A stretch of 45,191 nucleotides of DNA from Saccharomonospora sp. CUA-673 (lineage in GTDB: Bacteria > Actinomycetota > Actinomycetes > Mycobacteriales > Pseudonocardiaceae), in assembly GCF_001942305.1 (NCBI RefSeq), contig NZ_MKKE01000034.1, positions 1-45,191 on the forward strand, read 5' to 3'. The stretch's first letter is position 1, and every line of letters begins with the position of its first letter. The translations under genes were made by a program, and so were the position numbers. The notes under the pieces are model-generated. The model was not told where the DNA came from. It worked only from the letters and a program-made list of their open reading frames with translations, and ran no database searches. Below are positions 1 to 12,231 of this stretch, piece by piece.

Positions 1-125
1 GCGAACCCTTGCGCCCTGCCTGGAGCGTGATACACCAAAACCGAGGTCGACGGGATGACACGGAGCAGCGGCGAAGCCGCCCACCATCCCGGAGACCTGC
101 CCGCCGGCGAGGCACCCCACCCCAG

Positions 126-210
126 AACGCCAACACAACGACGCCGATCCCCAACACGGTGACGCAGGATGCCAACACGGCGACGTGGGGTGCTGACACG
201 GCGACCCGGG
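126..210. repeat. degenerate 21-bp tandem repeat, about 4 units
   Basis: The core CAACACRRYGACG recurs with a spacing of exactly 21 bp, at 131, 152, 173 and (as TGACAC) 194. The units differ by a few bases each. The array lies in a 241-bp stretch with no credible gene, downstream of the SDR gene on the minus strand. Its period is a multiple of three, so long spurious reading frames pass through it. Its function is unknown; it looks like an intergenic minisatellite. Confidence 0.7.
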
Positions 211-241
211 GCGCCCCCAGCCCCACGCCCCCCTCCCGGGG

Positions 242-981
242 TCAGCCGCGGCCGATGAAGGGCATGCCGTTGGCCATGACGGTCATGAAGGGGACGTTGG
301 CGTCGAGGGGGAGGCGGACGATGCCGAGGACGGCGTCGGCGACGTGGGCGGCGTCGAAGGTGGGTTCGGGCCGGAGGGAGCCGTCGGCCTGGGGCATGCC
401 GACGCGGAGAAGCCGGCGGTGAGTTCGGTGGCCGCGTTGCCGATGTCGATCTGGCCGCAGGCGATGTCGTGGGCGCGTCCGTCGAGGGCGATGGACTTGG
501 TCAGTCCGGTGAGGGCGTGTTTGGTCGCGGCGTAGGCGACGGTTTCGGGGCGAGGGGTCTGGGCCGACACGGAGCCGTTGTTGATGATGCGTCCGCCGCG
601 CGGGTCCTGTTCCTTCATGATGCGCACGGCCTGACGGGCGCAGAGGAACATGCCGGTGAGGTTGACGTCGACGACGGCCTGCCAGTCCTCGACGGACAGC
701 GTGTCGACGGAGCCGCGGGTGCCGGTGGTGCCGGCGTTGTTGAACAGCACGTCGACGCGGCCCCACTGCTCGCGCACGGTGGTGAACAGGGCCTCGACGG
801 ATTCGGGCGAGGTGACGTCGGTGGGAACGGTCAGCGCGTCGGCGTGGCCGTCGGCGGCCTCGGTGAGCGGTTCGGGGCGCCGGCCCGCGAGCGCGACGCG
901 GTAGCCCTCCCCCAGCAGTGCCCGCGCGACCTGTCGGCCGATCCCTGTTCCTGCACCCGTCACCACGGCAACCTTCGTCAT
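242..981 (-). CDS. SDR-family oxidoreductase, last gene of the hsa operon (frame broken near 407)
   Basis: Short-chain dehydrogenase/reductase, about 246 residues. The protein starts [15 protein letters not shown], giving the N-terminal Rossmann cofactor motif (TGAGTGIG). It has the NNAG motif and the catalytic YAATK. A C-terminal segment ending [17 protein letters not shown] in the neighbouring frame is typical of the family. The frame changes near 407: adding one base in the GG run reads [12 protein letters not shown] and restores the normal C-terminus, so a one-base loss is likely. It starts 59 bp after hsaB ends, on the same strand, and is probably co-transcribed with hsaADCB. Its substrate cannot be told from sequence; a hydroxysteroid or ring-degradation intermediate is a guess from context. 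Confidence 0.8.
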
Positions 982-1040
982 GGCCCGAAGGTTATCGACG
1001 GGTCGTCGCGGCCCGGGCCGCAGGTGGGTCCGGTCGCAGG

Positions 1041-4657
<3,617 letters not shown>

Positions 4658-4720
4658 GCCTGCCCCGTTCCTGTCCGCCGGACCGACTCGGGTCCGTCGT
4701 TCCCTGTACCCGTCCGACAG

Positions 4721-4734
4721 TAGAACACGTTCTC
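4721..4734. promoter_or_regulatory. KstR-type operator, hsaA side
   Basis: TAGAACACGTTCTC fits the KstR consensus TNNAACNNGTTNNA at all fixed positions except the last (C for A). It lies 64 bp upstream of the hsaA start in the divergent hsaA/kshA region and is followed by a T-run. Confidence 0.75.
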
Positions 4735-4871
4735 GTTTTTGTCACGCGGAGCACACCCGACCGGCGCGTCACAGGCGCCCCGAGATCCCGGAGCCGCGAG
4801 AACACAGTCCACCCCTGCACACCGGCTTTCGCGACCGACAGGCGCACGACCTGGTGGATCACCGGTAGAAC

Positions 4872-4885
4872 TGAAACACGTTCTC
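4872..4885. promoter_or_regulatory. KstR-type operator, kshA side
   Basis: TGAAACACGTTCTC matches TNNAACNNGTTNNA except for the last base. It lies about 120 bp upstream of kshA. A looser but full match, TGGAACCTGTTGCA, lies at 4929-4942 and is less convincing because its outer bases are not the usual TAG/CTA. The rest of the 350-bp interval 4658-5007 shows no gene. Confidence 0.65.
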
Positions 4886-5007
4886 GTCTATGGTGTGCGG
4901 AGTCGACCGTTGTCACCGACCAACGGCGTGGAACCTGTTGCAGGCGCCACGCCACACGCGCAGGGATGGTTCGCGGGCACCGCAGCCCGGGAAGCTGGAG
5001 GTTCGTC

Positions 5008-6168
5008 ATGACGCAGGCAGGACCGGTCCGCACGATCGACGTCGGTGCTCCGCCCGAGCGCTTCGCCCGCGGCTGGCACTGTCTCGGCCTCGTGGAGCAG
5101 TTCGACGACGGAAAGCCGCACGCGATCCACGCGTTCGGCACGAAACTCGTCGTGTTCCGCGGCGGCGACGGCGAGCTCAACGTGCTCGACGGCTACTGCC
5201 GCCACATGGGCGGCGACCTCACCCAGGGCGAGGTCAAGGGCAACGAGATCGCCTGCCCGTTCCACGACTGGCGGTGGGGCGGCGACGGCAAGTGCAAATC
5301 GATCCCCTACGCCAAGCGCGTGCCCCTGCGCGCCCGCACGCGGGCGTGGCAGACGATGCAGGAGAACGGACAGCTGTTCATCTGGCACGACCCCGAGGGC
5401 AACCCGCCGCCGGCCGAGGTCACGATCCCGCAGATCGACGGCATCTTCTCCGGCGAGTGGAGCAACTGGACCTGGGACTCGGTCACGATCGAGGGCGCCA
5501 ACTGCCGCGAGATCGTGGACAACGTCGTGGACATGGCGCACTTCTTCTACATCCACTACGGGATCCCGACGTACTTCAAGAACGTGTTCGAGGGCCACAT
5601 CGCCTCGCAGTACCTCAACAGCAAGGGCCGCGCCGACATGGGCATGTCGTCGAACTACGGAGGCGAGGACAACCTGCTCGAGTCGGAGGCCTCGTACTAC
5701 GGCCCTGCGTACATGATCAACACGCTGCACAACAACTACAAGGGCTTCAAGATCGACACGGTGCTCATCAACTGCCACTATCCGGTGAGCCCGACGTCGT
5801 TCGTCCTGCAGTGGGGTGTGGCCGTGCGCAAGCCTCCCGGCATCTCCGACGACCAGGCCGACGGCATCGCCCGCAAGTTCGCCGAGGGTGTCGGCGTCGG
5901 CTTCCTCCAGGACGTCGAGATCTGGAAGAACAAGACGCGCATCGACAATCCGTTGCTGTGCGAGGAGGACGGGCCGGTCTACCAGTTGCGCCGGTGGTAC
6001 GAGCAGTTCTATGTGGACGTCGCCGAGGTCGACGAGGACATGACCCGCCGGTTCGAGTTCGAGGTCGATGTCACGCGCGCCAACGAGGTGTGGGAGCGCG
6101 AGGTGGCCGAGAACGTCGAGCGGCAGCAGCGCGAGGCTGCGGGCGCGACGGCGAGCGGGGTTTCCTGA
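5008..6168 (+). CDS. kshA: 3-ketosteroid 9-alpha-monooxygenase oxygenase subunit KshA
   Basis: 386-residue Rieske non-haem iron oxygenase. The N-terminal Rieske cluster ligands are C64-x-H66 and C83-x2-H86 (YCRHMGG ... CPFHDW). The mononuclear iron site follows as D175, H178 and H183 in NVVDMAHFFYIH, with D302 in GFLQDVEIW. Known role: 9-alpha-hydroxylation of ADD/AD, which triggers spontaneous B-ring opening to 3-HSA, the substrate of HsaAB. The start is the ATG at 5008 with GGAG 7 nt upstream. The frame is intact. It is the first gene of a plus-strand operon with kshB and chsH3 and is divergent from hsaA. Confidence 0.97.
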   Translation: MTQAGPVRTIDVGAPPERFARGWHCLGLVEQFDDGKPHAIHAFGTKLVVFRGGDGELNVLDGYCRHMGGDLTQGEVKGNEIACPFHDWRWGGDGKCKSIPYAKRVPLRARTRAWQTMQENGQLFIWHDPEGNPPPAEVTIPQIDGIFSGEWSNWTWDSVTIEGANCREIVDNVVDMAHFFYIHYGIPTYFKNVFEGHIASQYLNSKGRADMGMSSNYGGEDNLLESEASYYGPAYMINTLHNNYKGFKIDTVLINCHYPVSPTSFVLQWGVAVRKPPGISDDQADGIARKFAEGVGVGFLQDVEIWKNKTRIDNPLLCEEDGPVYQLRRWYEQFYVDVAEVDEDMTRRFEFEVDVTRANEVWEREVAENVERQQREAAGATASGVS

Positions 6169-6169
6169 G

Positions 6170-6490
6170 TTGGCCGCCGACACCACCCCCACGTCGATCG
6201 GTCCGGCGCCGGTCGACGAGGTGCGCACGCAGACCCGGGCCGAGACCGACGAGTTCCTGACCTCCGGTCTGGTCCCGGTCACGTGCGCGGCGTGTGCGAC
6301 GACGGTGCTGGCGAAGAAGAACAGTCCGCAGCACACGAGTATCCAGTGGATCAGCGACGCCGCCACGAGCTGTCCCGAACTGGCCGAGCAGGTCGCGGCG
6401 GGCACACCGTCTGCGCGCGCCCGGCCGTGCGCCCGGCTGCGGGAGAGCATCGCCGCCGCCGACCGGGAGGGAGTGTTTCGTCGTGCCTGA
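6170..6490 (+). CDS. small cysteine-rich protein between kshA and kshB
   Basis: About 106 residues, using a TTG start 1 nt after the kshA stop. The core TCAACATTVLAKKNSPQHTS has a CxxC pair, followed by SCPEL and PCARL, so four cysteines and a histidine could form a metal or Fe-S site. It has no signal peptide or membrane segment. It is squeezed between the oxygenase and reductase genes of KshAB and overlaps kshB by 8 bp, so its product is likely to be made with them. The reading frame is supported by its exact fit between the two genes and its conserved-looking Cys block. Function is unknown; an accessory or maturation protein for KshA or KshB is inference. Confidence 0.65.
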   Translation: MAADTTPTSIGPAPVDEVRTQTRAETDEFLTSGLVPVTCAACATTVLAKKNSPQHTSIQWISDAATSCPELAEQVAAGTPSARARPCARLRESIAAADREGVFRRA

Positions 6491-7595
6491 CCAGGTAGGT
6501 TCCCCGGAGGCCGCGGTCACCGAGATCCTGCGCCTGCGGGTCGCCGACGTCGTCGACGAGACCGCCGAGGCGCGCTCGATCGTGTTCGACGCGGAGCTGG
6601 ACTACCGGCCGGGCCAGTTCCTCACCGTGCGCGTGCCGGCCGCCGGTGGCGGTTCCGTGGCGCGGTGCTATTCGCTGTCGAGCTCGCCGCTGTCCGGCGA
6701 CCGTCCACAGGTGACGGTCAAACGCGACGGTTACGCGTCGAACTGGTTGTGCGACAACGTCTCCCCCGGCGACGAACTCGACGTGCTGCCCGCGGCCGGC
6801 GTGTTCACCCCGGCCGATCTCGACACCGATCTGGCGTTGTTCGCCGGCGGCAGCGGGATCACCCCGGTGCTGTCGATCCTCCGGTCCGTGCTGGAGCACG
6901 GCACGGGCAGGCTCACGCTCGTCTACGCCAACCGCGACGAGGCGTCGGTCATCTTCGCCGCGCAGCTGCGCCAACTGGAACAGGCCCATCCCGGCCGGCT
7001 CACGGTCGTGCACTGGCTCGAGAGCCTCCAGGACCTGCCGACGGCCGACCGGCTCGCACCGATCGCCGCGGCCCTGGCCGGCCGCAGCGCGTTCGTGTGC
7101 GGTCCCGGTCCGTACATGCGGGCCGTGACCGAGGCGCTGAAGGCCGCCGGTACGCCGCGCTCGGCGATCCGCAAGGAGACGTTCGTGTCCCTGGGCGGCG
7201 ACCCGTTCGCCGACGCGGTCCCCGCCGAGTCTCCGACCACAACACCGAACACAGCACCGAACGCAGCACAGGCGAGCGCGGAATCGGCGAGCCCGGAAGC
7301 TGCTGGGGATGCGAGGGGTGCGCCGGCGCGGGTGACGGTCGAGCTCGACGGGGTCACCACCGAGCACACGTGGCGGCGCCAGGACAAGCTCCTCGACGTG
7401 CTGCTCGAGGCGGGCCGCGACGCGCCGTACTCGTGCCGGGAGGGGCAGTGCAGTGCCTGCGCCTGCCGGGTCACCAGCGGCGAGGTCAAGATGCTGAACA
7501 ACGAGGTGCTCGACTCCGACGACATCGCCGACGGGATCGTGCTGGCCTGCCAGTCGCTCCCGCTGACCGACGACGTGTCCATCAGCTACGAGTAG
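6483..7595 (+). CDS. kshB: 3-ketosteroid 9-alpha-monooxygenase reductase subunit KshB
   Basis: 370-residue ferredoxin-NADP reductase fused to a C-terminal plant-type [2Fe-2S] ferredoxin domain. The FAD motif RCYSLSSS is at 61-68, the nucleotide motif AGGSGITP at 121-128, CGPGPYM near 206, and cluster cysteines are C318, C323, C326 and C356. It delivers electrons from NAD(P)H to KshA. The GTG at 6483 is chosen because GGGAGGGAG lies just upstream and residues before it have no similarity to the family. Residues 243-283 are a low-complexity Ala/Thr/Asn/Pro/Ser linker between reductase and ferredoxin domains, longer than I would expect for the family. Confidence 0.95.
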   Translation: MPDQVGSPEAAVTEILRLRVADVVDETAEARSIVFDAELDYRPGQFLTVRVPAAGGGSVARCYSLSSSPLSGDRPQVTVKRDGYASNWLCDNVSPGDELDVLPAAGVFTPADLDTDLALFAGGSGITPVLSILRSVLEHGTGRLTLVYANRDEASVIFAAQLRQLEQAHPGRLTVVHWLESLQDLPTADRLAPIAAALAGRSAFVCGPGPYMRAVTEALKAAGTPRSAIRKETFVSLGGDPFADAVPAESPTTTPNTAPNAAQASAESASPEAAGDARGAPARVTVELDGVTTEHTWRRQDKLLDVLLEAGRDAPYSCREGQCSACACRVTSGEVKMLNNEVLDSDDIADGIVLACQSLPLTDDVSISYE

Positions 7596-7605
7596 GAGCC
7601 TGTCG

Positions 7606-8466
7606 ATGCCCATCGACCCCGACGTCGCCATCGGCGCCGAGCTCGGCGAATCGACCTTCAGCTGGTCGGCCTCCGACGTCCTGCTGTACCACCTGGCCAT
7701 CGGCGCGGGTGCGCGGCCGACGGACCCGGCCGAACTGCGGTACGCGCTCGAGGACGACCTGCGCGTGCTGCCCACGTTCGCCACGGTCGCGGCGACGATG
7801 CACGCCACCGAACCGCCCGCCGTGCGCATGCCCGGCATCGAGATCGACCTGGCCAAGGTCGTGCACGGCACCCAGAGCGTGCTCGCGCACCGCCCGCTGC
7901 CGACCGCGGGCAAGGCCACGGCGCGCACCCGGATCGCCGACGTGCTCGACAAGGGCAAGGCCGCCGTCGTCGTGCAGGAGACCGAGGTCGTCGACGAGTC
8001 CGGGAATCCCCTGTGGACGGCGCGCTCGAGCATCTTCGCCCGCGGCGAGGGCGGTTTCGGCGGGCACCGCGGGGAATCCGCGCGGGTCCCGACCCCGGAC
8101 CGCGACGCCGACCTCGTCACCGACGTGCCGACGTTGCCGCAGCAGGCGTTGCTGTACCGGTTGTGCGGTGACCGCAATCCCCTGCATGCCGATCCGGAGT
8201 TCGCCCGCGCGGCCGGGTTCGACGCCCCGATCCTGCACGGACTGTGCACCTACGGCGTCGTCGCGAAGGCCGTGACCGACGCGGCGCTCGACGGTGACGT
8301 CACGCGCGTGGGCGGGTGGTCGGCCACGTTCGCCGGCATCGTGCTGCCCGGCGAGACCCTGCGCGTGCGGATCTGGCGGGAGGACGGGCGGCTCGTGGTG
8401 TCCGCGACGTCGCTCGAGCGCGACGAGGCGCCCGTGCTGTCCGACGCCGTCCTCACGCCCCGGTGA
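7606..8466 (+). CDS. chsH3: MaoC-family enoyl-CoA hydratase ChsH3 (Rv3538-like)
   Basis: 286-residue double hot-dog (R)-specific enoyl-CoA hydratase. The hydratase-2 motif is visible as GDRNPLHADPEFARAAGF followed by PILHGLCTYG near 190-215, containing the catalytic Asp/His pair. Length and position, next to the side-chain operon, match Rv3538 of M. tuberculosis, assigned to sterol side-chain beta-oxidation. It starts 11 bp after kshB on the same strand, and its last 14 bp overlap the end of ltp2 on the other strand. The symbol rests on synteny and length. Confidence 0.88.
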   Translation: MPIDPDVAIGAELGESTFSWSASDVLLYHLAIGAGARPTDPAELRYALEDDLRVLPTFATVAATMHATEPPAVRMPGIEIDLAKVVHGTQSVLAHRPLPTAGKATARTRIADVLDKGKAAVVVQETEVVDESGNPLWTARSSIFARGEGGFGGHRGESARVPTPDRDADLVTDVPTLPQQALLYRLCGDRNPLHADPEFARAAGFDAPILHGLCTYGVVAKAVTDAALDGDVTRVGGWSATFAGIVLPGETLRVRIWREDGRLVVSATSLERDEAPVLSDAVLTPR

Positions 8467-9613
8467 GGACGAGGCCGCTGGTCGGCACGCCCGTCCCGGC
8501 CGTGACCAGCACCGTCTCCGCACCCGAGACCTGATTGGCGGCCGTGCCGCGGATCTGCCGGACCCCTTCGGCGATGCCGTTCATGCCGTGGATGTAGGCC
8601 TCCCCCAGCTGCCCGCCGTGGGGGTTGAGCGGCAGTTCGCCGTCGAGGTCGAGGCGTCCGTCGGCGATGAAGTCCGGCGCCTCGCCGCGGCCGCAGAAGC
8701 CGAGTTCCTCCAGCTGCATCAGCACGTACGGCGTGAAGTGGTCGTAGAGCACGGCGACGTCCACATCGGACTGCGACCGTCCCGAGGACTCCCACAGCTG
8801 CCGGCCCACCACGCCCATCTCCGGAAGGGCGGCGAGGTCGTCACGGTAGTAGCTGGTCATGATGTACTGCTCGGGCCCGCTGCCCTGTGCCGCCGCGGCG
8901 ACCACCGCGGGCGCGAGCGGCAGGTCCCTGGCCCGGCGCTCGCTGGTGATCACGAGTGCCACGCCGCCGTCGCTCTCCTGGCAGCAGTCCAGCAGGTGCA
9001 GCGGTTCGGCGACCCAGCGCGAGGTCTGGTGCTCGGCCAGTGAGATCGGCTTGCCGTGGAACCAGGCGTGCGGATTGGTGGCCGCGTGCGCGCGGGCGGT
9101 CACGGCGATCTGCCCGAACGCCTCGGTGGTCGCGCCGTAGTCGTGCAGGTAGCGTTGCGCCACCATCGCGACCGTCGCCGCGGGGGTCGCCAGGCCGGCC
9201 GGGTAGTGGTAGCCGTTGTCGACGCCCGAGGTGTTGATCTGCTGGGCCGCGGCCGACGACACCTGCCCGAATCGGTGTCCCGACCGCTCGTTGAACGCCC
9301 GGTAGGCCACGACGACGTCGGCGGCGCCGGTCGCGACGGCCATCGCCGCCTGCTGGACCGTCGCCGCGGCCGCGCCGCCGCCGTAGTGGATCCGGCTGAA
9401 GAACGACAGCTCCGGAATCCGGAGCTCGCGCGCGACGGCGATCTCCGCGTTCCCGTCCATGGTGAACGTGACCAGCCCGTCGACGTCGGCCGGCGTCAGT
9501 CCCGCGTCGTCGAGCGCCGCGCGCACGCACTCGACCGCCAACCGCAACTCCGAGCGTCCCGAGTTCTTCGAGAACTCGGTCGCACCGATTCCCACGATCG
9601 CCGCCCCGGTCAT
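8453..9613 (-). CDS. ltp2: steroid side-chain aldolase Ltp2 (thiolase-like)
   Basis: 386-residue thiolase-superfamily protein of the lipid-transfer (SCP-x) type. It starts MTGAAIVGIGATEFSKNSGR and contains the glycine-rich C-terminal block NPHGGQLGEAYIHGMNGIAEG. It lacks the classical thiolase active-site cysteine context, as expected for Ltp2. Known role: retro-aldol cleavage of 17-hydroxy-3-oxo-pregnene-carboxyl-CoA to androstenedione and propionyl-CoA, in complex with the DUF35 domain of ChsH2. The start is the ATG at 9613, overlapping the chsH1 stop (ATGA). It is the last gene of fadE28-fadE29-chsH2-chsH1-ltp2, the same order as Rv3544c-Rv3540c. Confidence 0.95.
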   Translation of the reverse strand: MTGAAIVGIGATEFSKNSGRSELRLAVECVRAALDDAGLTPADVDGLVTFTMDGNAEIAVARELRIPELSFFSRIHYGGGAAAATVQQAAMAVATGAADVVVAYRAFNERSGHRFGQVSSAAAQQINTSGVDNGYHYPAGLATPAATVAMVAQRYLHDYGATTEAFGQIAVTARAHAATNPHAWFHGKPISLAEHQTSRWVAEPLHLLDCCQESDGGVALVITSERRARDLPLAPAVVAAAAQGSGPEQYIMTSYYRDDLAALPEMGVVGRQLWESSGRSQSDVDVAVLYDHFTPYVLMQLEELGFCGRGEAPDFIADGRLDLDGELPLNPHGGQLGEAYIHGMNGIAEGVRQIRGTAANQVSGAETVLVTAGTGVPTSGLVLTGA

Positions 9614-9999
9614 GCGGCCACCTCGATCCGTACCGTTCCCGACAGGTGCTGGCCCAGACTTCCCGTGGCCGATACTGCGATCGTCACGTCGCATCCGTCC
9701 ACCTCGGACACCCGTCCGCTGAACGTCAGCGTGTCCCCGGCGTAGCAGGGCACGCCGAGCCGGATGTCGATCGACCGTACGAGCGCGTCCCGGCCCGCCC
9801 AGTCGGTCACGAACCGTTGCACCAGGCCGGTGTCGGTGAGGATGTTGACGAAGATGTCCTTCGACCCCCGTGCCACCGCGGCGTCCCGATCGTGGTGGAC
9901 GTCTTGGAAGTCGCGGGTGGCCAGGGCGGTGGAGACGACGAACGTCGGCGTCGCCGCCACGGTCAGGCCGGGCAGTTCGGTGCCCACGGTGACGGTCAT
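9610..9999 (-). CDS. chsH1: enoyl-CoA hydratase small subunit ChsH1
   Basis: 129-residue single hot-dog MaoC-like protein, the same length as Rv3541c. The motif RDFQDVHHDRDAAVARGSKD carries the Asp and His of the hydratase site at about residues 30-36. Known role: with the N-terminal MaoC domain of ChsH2 it forms the heteromeric hydratase acting on the unsaturated propionyl side chain. Both ends are coupled: its ATG overlaps the chsH2 stop and its stop overlaps the ltp2 start, each as ATGA. Confidence 0.94.
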   Translation of the reverse strand: MTVTVGTELPGLTVAATPTFVVSTALATRDFQDVHHDRDAAVARGSKDIFVNILTDTGLVQRFVTDWAGRDALVRSIDIRLGVPCYAGDTLTFSGRVSEVDGCDVTIAVSATGSLGQHLSGTVRIEVAA

Positions 10000-11060
10000 G
10001 CTCGGGGCCTCCAGGCGGGCAGGGTCAGGTCGTCGTCGATCCGGTCGAACCACACCTCGACCGCGAGCCCGATACGGACGTCCTCGGGTTCGATCCCGGA
10101 CAGCTCGCCGAGCACGCGTACCCCTTCGTCCAGTTCGACGAGCGCGACGACGAACGGCAACTCCTTGCCCGGAACCGGCGGGTGGTGGTGCACGAGATAG
10201 CTGTACACGGTGCCGGTGCCGGCGGCCACGACGTAGTCCGGTCGGGCGTCGAGGTCGCCGTGCGGGGACATCGGCCCCGGCGGATGGCGCAGCGTCTCGC
10301 CCCACCGTTGGATGCGGAGCTCGCCCTCGCGCAGCCCTTCCCAGAAGAACGCGTTGTCCTGCGTGACGACCGGCCGCAACACCGACCGCGCGCGCGCCGA
10401 CGCCTTCTCGTCCGCAGCGTCGGCCGTGTCGGCCGTGTCGGCCGCGGCCACCTTGTCCGCAGCGGAGTCCTGCGGCTGCGCCGGGTCCTGCTCGGTAGGA
10501 CGGAACTTCAGGACACGGAAGGTCATCTCGGCCACGACCTCGTCGCCGACCGTCCACGTGGTGCGCGTGGTGACGAACCAGCCTTCGCCGAGGGCCGTGC
10601 GCTTGGGCCCGACGACGTCCTCCAACGTCGCCGACGACGCGACGTGCTCTCCGGGCCGCAGATAGCGGTGGTAGGTCTGCGCCGAGTTGGTCGCGACGAC
10701 CGAGGTGTAACCGGCCGCGTCGAGCACCTCGAGCATCCGCCCGAACGGGTCGTCGGCCGCGCGCGTGCCGTGCAGCCCGCGCATGGTCCACACCTGCGCC
10801 ATCGCGGGCGGGGCGACGAGTCCGCCGTGGACGGACGCCGCGGCCGCCTCGGGGTCGGTGTAGACCGGGTTCGCATCGCCGATCGCCTCGACCCAGTTGT
10901 TCACCATCGCCTGGTTCACCGGGTCGCGCGCGAGCCGCGGCGCCGACGGGCCCTCCGCGGCGACCTTCTCCGCCGCCTCCCGGATCCGCGCCTGCTCGGC
11001 GGTTTCCTGGTCGGCCGTGTGCCGGTCGGTGGTCTGCTGCACGCTCGCGCCCCTGCTCAT
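9996..11060 (-). CDS. chsH2: enoyl-CoA hydratase/DUF35 protein ChsH2
   Basis: 354 residues: an N-terminal MaoC-like hot-dog domain (IGDANPVYTDPEAA near 60), a low-complexity linker rich in DTADTADAADEK-type repeats near residue 205, then a C-terminal DUF35 (OB-fold/zinc-ribbon type) domain ending in GLAVEVWFDRIDDDLTLPAW. Known role: the MaoC half pairs with ChsH1; the DUF35 half binds Ltp2. It is longer than Rv3542c (311), mainly through the linker. The ATG at 11060 is chosen because it overlaps the fadE29 stop (ATGA). Confidence 0.93.
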   Translation of the reverse strand: MSRGASVQQTTDRHTADQETAEQARIREAAEKVAAEGPSAPRLARDPVNQAMVNNWVEAIGDANPVYTDPEAAAASVHGGLVAPPAMAQVWTMRGLHGTRAADDPFGRMLEVLDAAGYTSVVATNSAQTYHRYLRPGEHVASSATLEDVVGPKRTALGEGWFVTTRTTWTVGDEVVAEMTFRVLKFRPTEQDPAQPQDSAADKVAAADTADTADAADEKASARARSVLRPVVTQDNAFFWEGLREGELRIQRWGETLRHPPGPMSPHGDLDARPDYVVAAGTGTVYSYLVHHHPPVPGKELPFVVALVELDEGVRVLGELSGIEPEDVRIGLAVEVWFDRIDDDLTLPAWRPRA

Positions 11061-12231
11061 CGGGGAACCCTCGGCAGGCCCAGTCCGAACTGGGCGATCA
11101 GTTCCCGTTGGATCTCGTTCACGCCACCCCCGAAGGTCAGCACGATGTTGCGTTTGGTGAGCGTGTCGAGCCACTCGGCCAGCTCGGCGGTGTCCGGATC
11201 GGACGGATCGCCGTGCCGGCCGACGATCTCCTCGAGCAGTCGGCTGACGCGTTGGTGCCGGTCGGAGGTCAGCACCTTCGTGGCCGACGCATCGGCGATC
11301 GCGCCGGTGTCGCGCCCGGGTCGGTGACCGCGACCTGCCAGTTGAGCAGCTCGTTCACCCGCAGCAGGGCGTAGATCTCGCCGAGCGCGCGGCGCACGTC
11401 CGGCAGGTCGAGCACGACCGTGCCGTCGGGGGTCTTGCGGGCGGCGGCCCATGCACGGACCCGGTCGTACAGTCCGCCGATCCGCCCCGCCGGGCCGAGC
11501 ATGACGCGTTCGTGGTTGAGCTGGGTGGTGATCAGCTTCCAGCCCGCGTTCACCTCGCCGACGACCATCGACGCCGGTACGCGCACGTCGCTGTAGTAGG
11601 TCGCGTTGACGTGGTGGGCGCCGTCGCAGGTGATGATCGGGGTCCACGAGTAGCCCGGGTCGGACGTGTCGACGACGAGGATCGAGATCCCCTTGTGGCG
11701 CGGCGCTTCCGGGTCGGTGCGGGCGGCCAGCCAGATGAAATCGGCGTCGTGGCCGCCCGTGGTGAAGATCTTCTGCCCGTTGACCACATAGGAATCCCCG
11801 TCGCGCACCGCCGTCGTGCGCAGGGCCGCGAGATCGGTGCCCGCCTCGGGTTCGCTGTAGCCGATGGCGAAATGCACCTCGCCGGCGAGGATCGCGGGCA
11901 GGAAGCGGCGTTTCTGCTCCTCGCTGCCGTAGCGCTGCAGCGTCGGCCCGACCGTCTGCAACGTGACCGACGGCAGCTGCACGTCCGCGCGGGCGGCCTC
12001 GTCGACGAAGATGTGCTGTTCGATCGGGCCGAAGCCCCGTCCGCCGTACTGCTCGGGCCAGCCGACGCCGAGCCGGCCGTCGCGGCCCATGCGGCGCACG
12101 ACCTCGCGGTACGTCGGCCCGTGCCGTTCGGTGCGCAGCAACCTGCGTTCCTCGGTGGTCAGCAACTCGGCGAAGTAGGCGCGCAGCTCGGCGCGCAGCC
12201 GTCGCTGGTCTGCGGTGAGCGCGATGTCCAT
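11057..12231 (-). CDS. fadE29: acyl-CoA dehydrogenase subunit ChsE2/FadE29 (frame broken near 11314)
   Basis: Acyl-CoA dehydrogenase, about 391 residues once repaired. It shows the family blocks IGYSEPEAGTDLAALRT and NGQKIFTTGGHDADFIWLA, and the C-terminal end FGGGVNEIQRELIAQFGLGL. With FadE28 it forms the heterotetrameric dehydrogenase of the propionyl side chain (known for ChsE1-ChsE2). The frame changes near 11314 at VAVTDPG; one added base gives VTDPGRDTGAIADASATKV and joins the two halves. Its ATG at 12231 directly follows a TGA that could end fadE28. Confidence 0.93.

Noticed and set aside
5581..5596. KstR-like AGAACGTGTTCG inside kshA
   Set aside because: Outer bases do not fit, and it lies within coding sequence where the codons explain it.
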